Below, one piece after another: positions 42,873 through 42,896 of a stretch of 42,896 nt of DNA. The notes beneath the pieces were generated by a model, which did no database searches, was not told where the DNA came from, and worked only from the letters and a program-made list of their open reading frames with translations. Position 1 is the stretch's first letter; every line of letters starts with the position of its first letter. Source of the DNA: Phycisphaerae bacterium (lineage in GTDB: Bacteria > Planctomycetota > Phycisphaerae > Sedimentisphaerales > Anaerohalosphaeraceae); the NCBI GenBank assembly GCA_029858345.1, contig JAOUFG010000009.1, forward strand, positions 1-42,896, given 5' to 3'. A program made the translations under genes and the position numbers.

Positions 42873-42896
42873 CACTTCTTTTGGAGGTTCAGAGGG

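Noticed and set aside
42513-42875. A 120-codon minus-strand open frame starting in the poly-G run
   Set aside because: It runs antisense through tRNA-Glu and begins with poly-Pro encoded by the G run; the familiar 'GTRTPV...RPRPLDDGG' string is a known translation artefact of tRNA genes.

Overview
The window is a dense bacterial chromosome segment of about 42.9 kb. It most resembles an anaerobic Planctomycetota bacterium, probably class Phycisphaerae (Sedimentisphaerales-like). Reasons: a secreted protein ending in the dockerin-like 'DLEDLSVLAQNWL' module common in that group; a membrane-anchored PQQ propeller protein of planctomycetal type; an ECF sigma factor fused to a transmembrane and extracytoplasmic half; and an oxygen-sensitive type dehydratase activase. 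This placement is inference from protein style; no rRNA is present.

Layout. (1) 0.26-7.2 kb, minus: glycosyltransferase, LolD-like ABC ATPase, large FtsX-type permease and PQQ propeller, with a sigma70-type promoter in front of the glycosyltransferase. (2) 7.3-13.9 kb, minus: a complete tripartite RND efflux operon (tetR, outer-membrane factor, adaptor, pump) whose promoter carries a TetR-style palindrome. (3) 14.1-17.0 kb, plus: a SurA/PpiD-like membrane protein and two small membrane proteins, convergent with rnc. (4) 17.1-18.3 kb, minus: RNase III, which lacks one metal-ligand Asp, and a STAS protein. (5) 18.6-20.3 kb, plus: a secreted protein with two aspartyl-protease motifs and a dockerin-like end. 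(6) 20.3-22.4 kb, minus: KDPG aldolase and pyruvate kinase, together the end of an Entner-Doudoroff or hexuronate route. (7) 22.5-35 kb, minus: lipase-like hydrolases, an AT-rich nuclease-like gene, a DUF2339 protein with an internal duplication, an MFS-acyltransferase-acyl-ACP synthetase fusion, a zinc-ribbon protein and a TPR protein. (8) 35-39.6 kb: a divergent locus. A sigma54-dependent activator and an MtfA-like peptidase read right. A 31-residue membrane peptide, a DUF2229/HgdB-like protein and a 2-hydroxyacyl-CoA-dehydratase-type activase read left from a good -24/-12 promoter. (9) 39.7-42.3 kb: the sigma factor fusion. (10) tRNA-Met and tRNA-Glu, then a 20-base G run near the window end.

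Two systems deserve the most attention. One is the sigma54-controlled dehydratase/activase operon, which includes a small ORF easily missed by gene callers. The other is the membrane-tethered ECF sigma factor, whose extracytoplasmic half may sense a signal. In addition, intergenic DNA carries several families of short modular repeats and a MITE-like element. Nearly all abut or contain the stop codon of a minus-strand gene, and in two places they appear to have been recruited as protein C-termini.
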